A stretch of 64,000 bases of DNA from Azovibrio restrictus DSM 23866. GTDB taxonomy: Bacteria; Pseudomonadota; Gammaproteobacteria; Burkholderiales; Rhodocyclaceae. The stretch spans positions 12,667 to 76,666 of the forward strand of contig NZ_AUCH01000020.1 in assembly GCF_000429665.1 (NCBI RefSeq), read 5' to 3'. The translations under genes and the position numbers were made by a program. Under the pieces are notes generated by a model. The model ran no database searches and was not told where the DNA came from. It was given only the letters and a program-made list of their open reading frames with translations. Numbering within the stretch: the stretch's first letter is position 1; each line of letters opens with the position of its first letter. This document shows, one piece after another, positions 25,651-33,507 of the stretch.

Positions 25651-27047
25651 GCGCCGGGGAGCGCCTGGCCCAGTGGACGTCCCTGCTGGAACAGGCCCGG
25701 GACGCGGCCGAACACGCCGACCCGCTCTTGAGCAGCGGCCGCCTGACCCGTATCAACGGACTGGTGATGGAAGCCTCCGGCCTCAAGCTGCCCCTGGGGA
25801 GCACCTGCAAGGTCCTGCCCACCGGAGGCGCCCCAGTGGAAGCAGAAGTAGTGGGCTTTGCCGGTGAAAAACTGTTCCTGATGCCCTCCGACGACGTCTA
25901 TGGCCTTTCTCCTGGCGCCCAGGTCCTGGCCGTGGAACCGCCCATCGCCCCGCCCCGGGTCGGGCGCAAGGCCCCCCAGCGCCGCCGGGCCATAGACCGG
26001 GCCAAGCAGGTCCCGGTGGGAGAATCCCTGCTGGGCCGGGTGGTGGACGGGGTCGGCCGCCCCCTGGACAACCGGGGTCCCCTGCATCCGGAAGCCCAGC
26101 GCTCCCTGCAGAGCCGCCCCTACAACCCCATGAGCCGGGCCCCCATTGAGCACGTGCTCGATGTGGGCGTACGCGCCATCAACGGCATGCTCACCGTGGG
26201 CCGCGGCCAGCGCATGGGCCTGTTTGCCGGCTCCGGGGTGGGCAAATCCATGCTGCTGGGGATGATGGCCCGTTACACCGACGCCGAGGTGATCGTGGTC
26301 GGGCTGATCGGCGAGCGGGGCCGGGAAGTCAAAGAGTTCATCGAGCAGATCCTGGGCGAACCCGGCATGGCCCGGGCCGTGGTCGTGGCCGCGCCGGCCG
26401 ACACCGGCCCGCTGATGCGGCTCCAGGGCGCCGCCTACGCCACCACCCTGGCCGAATACTTCCGCGACCAGGGCAAGCAGGTCCTGCTGATCATGGACTC
26501 CCTCACCCGCTACGCCATGGCCCAGCGGGAGATTGCCCTGGCCATCGGCGAGCCGCCCGCCACCCGGGGTTACCCCCCCTCGGTCTTCGCGCGTCTGCCG
26601 CAGCTGGTGGAACGTGCCGGCAACGGCCCCGAAGGAGGCGGCTCCATCACTGCTTTCTACACGGTACTGGCGGAAGGCGACGACCAGCAGGACCCCATCG
26701 CCGATGCAGCCCGGGCCATCCTGGACGGCCACATCGTGCTGACCCGGGCCCTGGGGGATGCCGGCCACTACCCGGCCATCGACATCGAGCAGTCCATCAG
26801 CCGGGCCATGGTGAACCTCATCGACCCGGGCCATTTCGACCTGATCCGCCGCTTCAAGGTGCTGTTCTCCCGTTACCAGCGGGCCCGGGACCTGATCGCG
26901 GTGGGCGCCTACGTCTCCGGTTCCGACCCGGTACTGGATCAGGCCGTCAGCCTCTACCCCCGGATGGAAAGCTTCCTGCAACAGAACTTCGGGGAATGCG
27001 CCCGATTCGACGAGAGCGTCGCAGGATTGAGGAACCTGTTCCAGTGA
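25647..27047 (+). CDS. fliI: Flagellum-specific export ATPase FliI
   Basis: 466 residues from ATG 25647, which overlaps the fliH stop and has GGAAG 7 bases upstream. An ATG at 25629 would add 6 residues. The sequence is F1-beta-like, with Walker A GSGVGKS, GLIGERGREVKEFIEQIL and Walker B LLIMDSLTRYAMAQREI. A C-terminal helical end follows. The protein forms the hexamer that, with FliH and FliJ, feeds substrates to the export gate. Confidence 0.97.
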   Translation: MSAGERLAQWTSLLEQARDAAEHADPLLSSGRLTRINGLVMEASGLKLPLGSTCKVLPTGGAPVEAEVVGFAGEKLFLMPSDDVYGLSPGAQVLAVEPPIAPPRVGRKAPQRRRAIDRAKQVPVGESLLGRVVDGVGRPLDNRGPLHPEAQRSLQSRPYNPMSRAPIEHVLDVGVRAINGMLTVGRGQRMGLFAGSGVGKSMLLGMMARYTDAEVIVVGLIGERGREVKEFIEQILGEPGMARAVVVAAPADTGPLMRLQGAAYATTLAEYFRDQGKQVLLIMDSLTRYAMAQREIALAIGEPPATRGYPPSVFARLPQLVERAGNGPEGGGSITAFYTVLAEGDDQQDPIADAARAILDGHIVLTRALGDAGHYPAIDIEQSISRAMVNLIDPGHFDLIRRFKVLFSRYQRARDLIAVGAYVSGSDPVLDQAVSLYPRMESFLQQNFGECARFDESVAGLRNLFQ

Positions 27048-27066
27048 CAGGGACTAGAATCCATCC

Positions 27067-27519
27067 ATGAGCACGAATTTTTCCCTGCAGCCCCTGCTCG
27101 AGCTGATGCGCGACAGGACCGATGAAGCCACCCGCCGCCTGGGGCAGCTGGTGGCGGCAGAGCAGAATGCCCGGAGCCGGCTGGACCTGCTGACCCAGTA
27201 CCGGGAGGAATATGTGCAGCGTTTCCGCGACGCCCAGACCCAGGGACTAACCCTGCAAGCTTGGCAGAACTACCAGGACTTCATCGCCAAGATCGACGCG
27301 GCCATCATCCAGCAGACCGAAATGGTCCAGGCCTCGGCCCAGAATACGGCCGCCGGACAGGAGCACTGGAAAACCCAGAACACCAAGCTGAAAGCCATCG
27401 ACACCCTGGCCATACGACATCAGCATGCCCAGCAGCGCAAGGAACTACGCCAGGAACAAAAACAGCAGGACGAGTACGTGACACGCCGCTACCAGCAGGA
27501 CCACAACGGCCAGAGTTGA
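27067..27519 (+). CDS. fliJ: Flagellar export protein FliJ
   Basis: 150 residues, coiled coil throughout (LQPLLELMRDRTDEATRRLGQL...EYVQRFRDAQTQGLTLQAWQNYQDFI...LKAIDTLAIRHQHAQQRKEL). FliJ sits in the centre of the FliI ring and contacts FlhA. It follows fliI by 19 bases. A sigma54-type promoter for the next gene starts 12 bases after its stop. Confidence 0.93.
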   Translation: MSTNFSLQPLLELMRDRTDEATRRLGQLVAAEQNARSRLDLLTQYREEYVQRFRDAQTQGLTLQAWQNYQDFIAKIDAAIIQQTEMVQASAQNTAAGQEHWKTQNTKLKAIDTLAIRHQHAQQRKELRQEQKQQDEYVTRRYQQDHNGQS

Positions 27520-27531
27520 GAAACCAGGCAT

Positions 27532-27546
27532 TGGTACGCCCCTTGC
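27532..27546 (+). promoter_or_regulatory. Sigma54-type promoter of fliK
   Basis: TGGTACGCCCCTTGC, followed by T, differs from the RpoN consensus TGGCACG-N4-TTGCW at one informative base and has exact 12-base spacing. It lies between fliJ and fliK, which divides the long fli cluster into two units. Confidence 0.82.
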
Positions 27547-27585
27547 TTTGAACTTCGCAAATCAAGTACAGGCAAGGTGAAAACC

Positions 27586-28656
27586 ATGACAATCAGCGCT
27601 GTTTCCCCATCCTCCGGGGGCAACCTGCTCGGCGCCCTGAGCGGCAACACCGGTACGGCCGAAGGTGAAGCAGGAAACGGCAGCTTCTCGGGCCTGTTTG
27701 CCCAGCTGCTTGGCGGGCGCCAGATCGGAGAACAAGGACAAATCCAGATTCTGGGTGACCTTCCCATCGCCGCTACAGACCCGGGCATGACTGCAGCAGC
27801 CACGGGGCTGCAGGACTTCCTGAGTCAGCTTCCCGAAGAAATCCAGGCCCTGCTGCGCGACAAGAAGCAGGGCAAGCAGGACGAGCTCCAAGAGGACAGC
27901 AACGGACAGGGACTGCTGGGCGCCCTGCAGGCGCCGATAACCCCTACCTCAATCCCAGCCACCCCGGATGCCCGCCTTATAGAGCAACACGAAGTTGCCA
28001 CGATTGCACCCACTTCGGCGCAAGCAGTCCCCACCCAGAGTCAAGCAACACCAAACCAACCCCTCGCCCTCCCCGGCCTGCTCCAGGAAGAACTGACGCT
28101 TGCCCAGAGCACCGGCTCGGCAAATCTTGCCGCCGGACCGGAAGATTTCAGCCAGCTGCTGCACAGCAGCGCAGTCCACGGCAACACCACTCCTCAGACC
28201 GCTCCTGCCCAGGCAGCAGCCCCCCAGGGCAGCTTGGATACCCCGGTGCAGGATCCCCGCTGGTCCCAGGAATTCGGCGAGAAAATTGTCTGGATGGCCC
28301 GCAATGATCAACAGCAGGCACAACTGAGCCTCAATCCGGCCCACCTGGGCCCCCTGCAGATCACCCTGAGCCTGGATTCCGACCAGGCTTCCGCCAACTT
28401 CACCGCCGCCACTCCCGAAGTGCGCCAGGCCATCGAAGACGCCATGCCCCGACTACGGGAAATGCTGGCCAGTGCCGGCATTTCCCTGGGCCAGACCCAG
28501 GTGGGAACCCAGGCCCAGCAGGAACAGGCTCAGGCCCGCCAGGAGCGGAGCGGAACCCGGAGCCAGGGGGATGAGGCTATACTTGAGGCCGACTCCGGCA
28601 GTGTCACCAGCGTTTCGCCCCAACGGGGCAACGGACTGGTGGATTTGTTCGCCTGA
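27586..28656 (+). CDS. fliK: Flagellar hook-length control protein FliK
   Basis: About 356 residues from ATG 27586 (AAGG 8 bases upstream; GTG 27577 is an alternative). The N-terminal 220 residues are a variable, Ala/Gln/Thr-rich ruler. The C-terminal Flg_hook domain (about 230-330) carries the conserved QLSLNPAHLGPLQITLSLDS and VRQAIEDAMPRLREMLASAG. FliK measures the hook and switches export to filament substrates through FlhB. It has its own promoter. Confidence 0.92.
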   Translation: MTISAVSPSSGGNLLGALSGNTGTAEGEAGNGSFSGLFAQLLGGRQIGEQGQIQILGDLPIAATDPGMTAAATGLQDFLSQLPEEIQALLRDKKQGKQDELQEDSNGQGLLGALQAPITPTSIPATPDARLIEQHEVATIAPTSAQAVPTQSQATPNQPLALPGLLQEELTLAQSTGSANLAAGPEDFSQLLHSSAVHGNTTPQTAPAQAAAPQGSLDTPVQDPRWSQEFGEKIVWMARNDQQQAQLSLNPAHLGPLQITLSLDSDQASANFTAATPEVRQAIEDAMPRLREMLASAGISLGQTQVGTQAQQEQAQARQERSGTRSQGDEAILEADSGSVTSVSPQRGNGLVDLFA

Positions 28657-28696
28657 CCGGAAAGCATGCCTGAAGAACTGAAAGGACAAGTCATAC

Positions 28697-29242
28697 ATGG
28701 CCAAAGACGCTAAGCCGGCCCCCGCCGAGGGAGAAGCCCCCAAGAAAAGCAAGAAACTCCTGATCATCATTCTTGCCGTGGTTCTGCTGTTGCTGGTGGC
28801 CGGCGCCGGGGCTGCGTTCCTGCTCCTTTCCGGGGGCGGAGACCACGAGGACGAAGAAGAGGTGGCCCAGGAGGTCAAGAAACCCAAGAAGAAGAAAGCC
28901 GAGGCCGGAGTTCCCCCCGTGTTTGTGAACCTGGATGCCTTCACTGTGAATCTGGTACCCGAGCAGGGTGGAGATCAGTACATGCAGGTGGTCATGGCCC
29001 TGGAACTGGAAGACATGACTGCCGATCCCATCCTCAAGGGCCAGATGCCCCGGATCCGCAACAATCTGACCATGATCCTGTCCAGCAAGAAGGCCTCGGA
29101 GCTCCTGACCAAGGAGGGGAAGGAACAGCTGGCCAAGGAAATCAAGGACGAAATCAACAGCATCCTGGACCCCTCGGCCAAGGGCAAGGCGCCGGAAGGG
29201 CCTGTGCTATCCGTGTTGTTTACCTCCTTCATCATCCAGTAA
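28697..29242 (+). CDS. fliL: Flagellar basal-body-associated protein FliL
   Basis: 181 residues. A single transmembrane helix near 20-45 (LLIIILAVVLLLLVAGAGAA) is followed by an acidic then lysine-rich linker, and a periplasmic FliL domain (about 75-181: VNLDAFTVNLVPEQGGDQYM ... VLSVLFTSFIIQ). FliL rings surround the stator and support torque. AAAGGAC lies upstream of the ATG. Confidence 0.95.
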   Translation: MAKDAKPAPAEGEAPKKSKKLLIIILAVVLLLLVAGAGAAFLLLSGGGDHEDEEEVAQEVKKPKKKKAEAGVPPVFVNLDAFTVNLVPEQGGDQYMQVVMALELEDMTADPILKGQMPRIRNNLTMILSSKKASELLTKEGKEQLAKEIKDEINSILDPSAKGKAPEGPVLSVLFTSFIIQ

Positions 29243-29257
29243 GGACCGGGGCGCCCC

Positions 29258-30268
29258 ATGGCCGGTGATTTTCTCTCCCAGGAAGAAGTGGATGCCCTGC
29301 TCAAGGGCGTCACGGGGGAGACTGACGAGCCGGAGGAAAGTGCCGCCGAGACATCCGGGGTCCGCTCCTACAACCTGGGCACCCAGGAGCGCATCGTCCG
29401 TGGGCGCATGCCCACGCTGGAACTGATCAACGAGCGTTTCGCCCGCTACCTGCGCATCGGCATGTTCAACTACATGCACCGCAACACCGAAATCTCGGTG
29501 GGGCCGATCCGGGTCCAGAAGTACAGCGAGTTCATCCGCAATCTGGTGGTCCCCACCAACCTCAACCTGGTATCGGCCAAACCCCTGCGGGGCACCTCCC
29601 TGTTCGTGTTCGACCCCAATCTGGTGTTCCTGGTGGTAGACAACATGTTCGGCGGCGACGGGCGTTTTCACTCCCGGGTCGAAGGGCGGGACTTCACCCC
29701 CACGGAACAGCGCATCATCCAGGGGCTGCTGGGAGTGGTATTTGCCGAATACGGCCGCTCCTGGAAACCGGTGTTCGACATCAGCTTCGAGTACATCCGC
29801 TCGGAGATGAACTCCCAGTTCGCGAACATCGCCACCCCCTCGGAAATCGTCATTTCCACCACTTTCACGCTGGAATTCGGGGGGGCCACCGCAGACATGC
29901 ACATCTGCTTCCCCTACTCCATGATCGAGCCCATCCGGGACCTGCTTTACAGCACCATGCAAAGCGACCAGCTGTCTTCGGACAAGCGCTGGATCGGCAT
30001 GCTGCGCAAGCAGCTCCAGGGAGCCGAGGTGGAGCTGGTGGCCCAACTGGGCTCCAGCAGCATCACCCTGGGGCAGATCCTCAAACTCAAGGCGGGTGAC
30101 GTGATCCCCATCCACATCCCGGAGAAGATCACCGTCGAGGTGGACGGCGTCGCCGTGATGGAATGCCGCTACGGCCAGCAAAATGGCCAGTACGCCCTGA
30201 AGGTAGACCGTTTCGTTCCCTCGGAATCCGCCACCGATACCGTTTCTGGAGAATCAAAGAATGGCTGA
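29258..30268 (+). CDS. fliM: Flagellar motor switch protein FliM
   Basis: 336 residues. The N-terminal LSQEEVDALLKGV is the CheY-P docking helix. The middle CheC-like domain (about 50-230) binds FliG. The C-terminal SpoA domain (about 250-325, GDVIPIHIPEKITVEVDGVA) pairs with FliN. It forms the C-ring side wall. It overlaps the fliN start by 8 bases. Confidence 0.97.
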   Translation: MAGDFLSQEEVDALLKGVTGETDEPEESAAETSGVRSYNLGTQERIVRGRMPTLELINERFARYLRIGMFNYMHRNTEISVGPIRVQKYSEFIRNLVVPTNLNLVSAKPLRGTSLFVFDPNLVFLVVDNMFGGDGRFHSRVEGRDFTPTEQRIIQGLLGVVFAEYGRSWKPVFDISFEYIRSEMNSQFANIATPSEIVISTTFTLEFGGATADMHICFPYSMIEPIRDLLYSTMQSDQLSSDKRWIGMLRKQLQGAEVELVAQLGSSSITLGQILKLKAGDVIPIHIPEKITVEVDGVAVMECRYGQQNGQYALKVDRFVPSESATDTVSGESKNG

Positions 30269-30737
30269 CGACGAACTCTCTGACGCACTGGCGAGCATGG
30301 GCATGGACAGTACCGAAACCCCTGCTGCCGAAGCCGCCATTTCCGAGGACGACTGGGCGGCCGCCATGGCCGAACAGGCCGTGACCGAGACACCCGCCGC
30401 GGCCCAGCCCGCCGCCCAGCCGGCCGACATCTTCCCGTCCTTTGGCGCCCCCGGTGGGGCCCCGGGCAGCATCATGAACGAGCTGGACATGATCCTGGAC
30501 ATCCCCGTGCAGCTGACGGTGGAGCTGGGACGGACCAAGATCACCATCAAGAATCTGCTGCAGCTGGCCCACGGCTCCGTGGTTGAGCTGGAAGCCATGG
30601 CCGGGGAACCCATGAATGTCCTGGTGAACGGCACCCTGATTGCCCAGGGCGAGGTGGTGGTGGTCAACGACAAGTTCGGGATCCGCCTGACCGACATCAT
30701 CACGCCCTCGGAGCGCATGCGCAAACTGGGCCGCTGA
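30261..30737 (+). CDS. fliN: Flagellar motor switch protein FliN
   Basis: 158 residues. The C-terminal SpoA domain (about 70-155) has ILDIPVQLTVELGRTKITIK and LLQLAHGSVVELE. The N-terminal extension of about 65 residues is Ala/Pro-rich and contains EDDWAAAMAEQ, the motif that binds CheY or FliH in FliN proteins. GGAG lies upstream. A terminator-like hairpin follows about 60 bases after the stop, before fliO. Confidence 0.96.
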   Translation: MADDELSDALASMGMDSTETPAAEAAISEDDWAAAMAEQAVTETPAAAQPAAQPADIFPSFGAPGGAPGSIMNELDMILDIPVQLTVELGRTKITIKNLLQLAHGSVVELEAMAGEPMNVLVNGTLIAQGEVVVVNDKFGIRLTDIITPSERMRKLGR

Positions 30738-30796
30738 GACCGCGGAGGCCGTTGGTCACAATCGTTCTGCCCCTGAAGCACGGATTGATCTAAGAT

Positions 30797-30822
30797 ACGC
30801 GGGTTTTTCCACCCGCGTTTTT
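30797..30822 (+). terminator. Terminator-like hairpin immediately before the fliO start
   Basis: Stem acgcgggt/acccgcgt (8 bp), loop ttttcc, then five T bases, ending two bases before the fliO ATG at 30824. This is a textbook intrinsic terminator shape. It may end the fliKLMN transcript partially or mask the fliO start, and no ribosome site is visible between hairpin and ATG. Confidence 0.75.
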
Positions 30823-30823
30823 C

Positions 30824-31243
30824 ATGCGCCCCATTTCCTTACCTCCCCTGGCTGCACTGCTTGCCGGCCTGCCTTCCCTGGCACTGGCTGCCGACCCGGC
30901 CCCCGGCGTTCCTTCGGGGGCCTTCCTGCAGGCCGTGCTGGGCTTGATCCTGATCATCGGCCTGCTGCTCCTGTTCGCCTTCCTGGCCCGGCACTTCCTG
31001 GGCGGCAAGGGCTTCGGCCAGGGCAATCTGAAACTCCTGGGCGGCCTCGCCCTGGGCCCCAGGGAACGCATCGTGCTGGTGGAAGCGGGAGACCAGTGGC
31101 TGGTGGTGGGCATCGTGCCGGGCCAGATCCGCACCCTGCACTGCATGCCCAAGGGGGAACTGCCACCTGCCGCAGCCCTGTCCCCTCTCCCGTTTTCCCA
31201 CTGGATGCAGAAATTCTCGGAGCGCCGCGGGCATGAACAGTAA
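30824..31243 (+). CDS. fliO: Flagellar biosynthesis protein FliO
   Basis: 139 residues. A signal-peptide-like N-terminus (PISLPPLAALLAGLPSLALA) is followed by a transmembrane helix near 36-60 (LQAVLGLILIIGLLLLFAFL) and a cytoplasmic FliO domain (LLGGLALGPRERIVLVEAGD, WLVVGI). FliO aids assembly of the FliPQR gate. An in-frame TAA at 30791 rules out an earlier start. The absence of a Shine-Dalgarno and the hairpin in the leader suggest weak, regulated translation. It overlaps fliP by 11 bases. Confidence 0.92.
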   Translation: MRPISLPPLAALLAGLPSLALAADPAPGVPSGAFLQAVLGLILIIGLLLLFAFLARHFLGGKGFGQGNLKLLGGLALGPRERIVLVEAGDQWLVVGIVPGQIRTLHCMPKGELPPAAALSPLPFSHWMQKFSERRGHEQ

Positions 31244-31997
31244 GCGCAAGCCCCTGTGGCACCATCTTTCCCTGCTGGCCCTGCTGTTCCTGCCCGGTCT
31301 GGCCATGGCCCAGGCTGCCGGCGGGATTCCCGCCTTCTCCGCCACCCCGGGACCGGGCAACAGCACCACCTACACGCTCACCATCCAGACGCTGCTGACC
31401 CTGACAGCGCTCTCCTTCATCCCCGCCACCCTGCTGATGATGACCAGCTTCACCCGCATCATCATCGTGTTCTCCCTGCTGCGGCATGCCCTGGGCACCC
31501 AGACTGCGCCACCGACCCAGATCCTGGTGGGACTGGCCCTGTTCCTCACCTTCTTCATCATGGCGCCAGTGGCCGAACGGGTATACAACGAAGCCTACCT
31601 GCCCCTCTCGGAAAACCGCATCAACATCATGGAGGCGGCCGACCGGGCCTCGGTACCGGTCAAGGCCTTCATGCTCAAGCAGACCCGGGAATCGGACCTG
31701 GCCCTGTTCGCCCGTCTCGCCAACATCGACAAGATCGAAAAGCCGGAAGACACCCCCATGCGGGTCATGGTGCCGGCCTATGTGACCAGCGAACTGAAAA
31801 CGGCCTTCCAGATCGGTTTCGTGGTGTTCATTCCCTTCCTGGTCATCGACATGGTGGTGGCCAGCCTGCTGATGTCCATGGGGATGATGATGATGTCCCC
31901 GGTCATCGTCTCCCTACCCTTCAAGATCATGCTGTTCGTGCTGGTGGACGGCTGGCAGTTGCTGATCGGTTCCCTGGTCAAGAGTTTCGGCACATGA
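31233..31997 (+). CDS. fliP: Flagellar export gate protein FliP
   Basis: 254 residues. A cleavable signal peptide (ending near AMAQA) is followed by four membrane helices, including LSFIPATLLMMTSFTRIIIV, the FliP hallmark, and VVFIPFLVIDMVVASLLMSM. It forms the core of the export gate with FliQ and FliR. The stop overlaps the fliQ ATG (ATGA). Confidence 0.97.
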   Translation: MNSKRKPLWHHLSLLALLFLPGLAMAQAAGGIPAFSATPGPGNSTTYTLTIQTLLTLTALSFIPATLLMMTSFTRIIIVFSLLRHALGTQTAPPTQILVGLALFLTFFIMAPVAERVYNEAYLPLSENRINIMEAADRASVPVKAFMLKQTRESDLALFARLANIDKIEKPEDTPMRVMVPAYVTSELKTAFQIGFVVFIPFLVIDMVVASLLMSMGMMMMSPVIVSLPFKIMLFVLVDGWQLLIGSLVKSFGT

Positions 31998-32263
31998 ATT
32001 CCGGAACCGTCATGGAAATCGGCCGCCAGGCCATCGAAACTGCACTGCTCCTGGCCGGCCCCCTGTTGCTGGTGGCCCTGGCCGTGGGCTTGCTGGTGAG
32101 CATTTTCCAGGCCGCCACCCAGATCAACGAAGCCACCCTTTCCTTCATCCCGAAGCTGGTGGCCGTATTCCTGGTCCTGATCCTGGCCGGCCCCTGGATG
32201 CTGCAACTGATCCTGGACTTCATGCGCCGGATGCTGGAGAGCATCCCCAACGTCATCGGCTGA
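31994..32263 (+). CDS. fliQ: Flagellar export gate protein FliQ
   Basis: 89 residues with two membrane helices (TALLLAGPLLLVALAVGLLV and LVAVFLVLILAGPWMLQLIL) joined by the conserved SIFQAATQINEATLSFIPK loop. It is too short to stand out, but the frame is clear: it overlaps the fliP stop by 4 bases and ends at 32263, and fliR starts at the next frame-shifted codon. Confidence 0.97.
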   Translation: MNSGTVMEIGRQAIETALLLAGPLLLVALAVGLLVSIFQAATQINEATLSFIPKLVAVFLVLILAGPWMLQLILDFMRRMLESIPNVIG

Positions 32264-32264
32264 T

Positions 32265-33047
32265 GTGATCACCTTCACCTCCGCCCAGCTGGATCTCTGG
32301 ATCGCCAGCTTCATCTATCCCCTGGTGCGCATCCTTTCCCTGGCCGCCACCGCCCCCTTTCTCAGCAGCGCGGGCATACCCCGGCGGGTACGGCTGGTGT
32401 TCGGCATTGCCCTGACCGTCGCCATCATCCCCATCCTGCCCCCCATGCCCGCCGTTCCCCCGGCCTCGGGCGTCGGGCTCTGGATCCTGGCCCAGCAGAT
32501 TCTCATCGGCGTCGGCATGGGCCTGTCCATGCGCATCATCTTCACGGCCATCGACATGGCCTCCGCCATCATCGCCTTCCAGATGGGTCTGGGCTTTGCC
32601 ACCTTCTACGACCCCCAGAGCACGGCCCAGACTTCAGTGGTCTCCAACTTCCTGACCCTGCTGGCCACCGTGCTGTTCCTCTCCATGAACGGGCACCTGA
32701 TCTACATCTCGGTCCTGGCTCAGAGCTTTACCGCCATTCCCATCTCCAGCACCTCGCTGCATCCTTCCAGCTGGCACTTCCTGGCGGCGCTGGGCAGCAA
32801 GATCTTTTCAGCGGGCCTGCTGCTCTCCCTGCCGGTGATCGTCATGCTGCTGATCACCAACCTGGCCCTGGGCATCCTCAACCGGGTGGCCCCCCAGCTC
32901 AACCTGTTCGCCATCGGCTTTCCCATCACCCTGGCCCTGGGTTTCATCAGCCTGATCCTGATGATGAACTATCTGGCAGTGCCCCTGGAGCGGCTGTTCA
33001 ACGAAGGCTTGAACGCCATGCTCTACTTTGCCCTGCCGCCCCCCTGA
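32265..33047 (+). CDS. fliR: Flagellar export gate protein FliR
   Basis: 260 residues starting with GTG at 32265, one base after the fliQ stop. There is no ATG in a sensible place. The several membrane helices include LVRILSLAATAPFLSSAGIP and the conserved GFATFYDPQSTAQTSVVSNF loop. The C-terminal helices (LALGFISLILMMNYLAVPL) complete the FliR fold. Last gene of the fliFGHIJ-KLMNOPQR run. It converges on the lipoprotein gene downstream with only 16 bases between. Confidence 0.96.
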   Translation: MITFTSAQLDLWIASFIYPLVRILSLAATAPFLSSAGIPRRVRLVFGIALTVAIIPILPPMPAVPPASGVGLWILAQQILIGVGMGLSMRIIFTAIDMASAIIAFQMGLGFATFYDPQSTAQTSVVSNFLTLLATVLFLSMNGHLIYISVLAQSFTAIPISSTSLHPSSWHFLAALGSKIFSAGLLLSLPVIVMLLITNLALGILNRVAPQLNLFAIGFPITLALGFISLILMMNYLAVPLERLFNEGLNAMLYFALPPP

Positions 33048-33063
33048 CCCCCGGAAGAACCGC

Positions 33064-33507
33064 TCAGTGGCGCACCAGCTTGATGCTGCCCTCGCCAAAT
33101 CGCCGGGCCGCCATGGTATGGGACTCGATGCCCTCGGCGTAGTCCAGGATGCGGTAGCCGCCATAGCCCAGTTCCCGCTGCAACAGCCCTGCCCGGCGCT
33201 TGAGGATGAGCATGGCTTCCCCTTCCCCACCGGTGAAATAGCGCTTCATGCGCAGCTGCAGGTAAAAGACATCCTCGCTGACCCGGGTTTCCTCAATCTC
33301 CCAGTTGGGCGCCAGGGGATCATAGATCAGGTAGGCTAGGCCGAAATTGGCAAGCTGAGAGGCGGTCGGGGCCAGCAACTTGTTGGCCAGCCCCAGCACC
33401 GCCACGTTCTGCACCGTGTCCCGCTCCACCACGCTGCTATTCATGCCGTCGCTAGCGCAGCCGGCCAGGGCAGACACCAGCAACAGGGCAGGTATCCGCC
33501 ACCTCAT
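33064..33507 (-). CDS. Small putative lipoprotein, last gene of the flg operon
   Basis: 147 residues. Signal peptide with lipobox LAGC, so Cys17 would be lipid-modified and the protein membrane-anchored. The mature part has an unrecognised fold, with YLIYDPLAPNWEIEETRVSE and FYLQLRMKRYFTGGEGEAML. Its ATG overlaps the flgL stop (ATGA), so translation is tightly coupled to flgL and the gene very likely belongs to the flagellar operon. No function is assigned. A role in outer-membrane anchoring or the flagellar sheath/ring is a guess. Confidence 0.78.
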   Translation of the reverse strand: MRWRIPALLLVSALAGCASDGMNSSVVERDTVQNVAVLGLANKLLAPTASQLANFGLAYLIYDPLAPNWEIEETRVSEDVFYLQLRMKRYFTGGEGEAMLILKRRAGLLQRELGYGGYRILDYAEGIESHTMAARRFGEGSIKLVRH

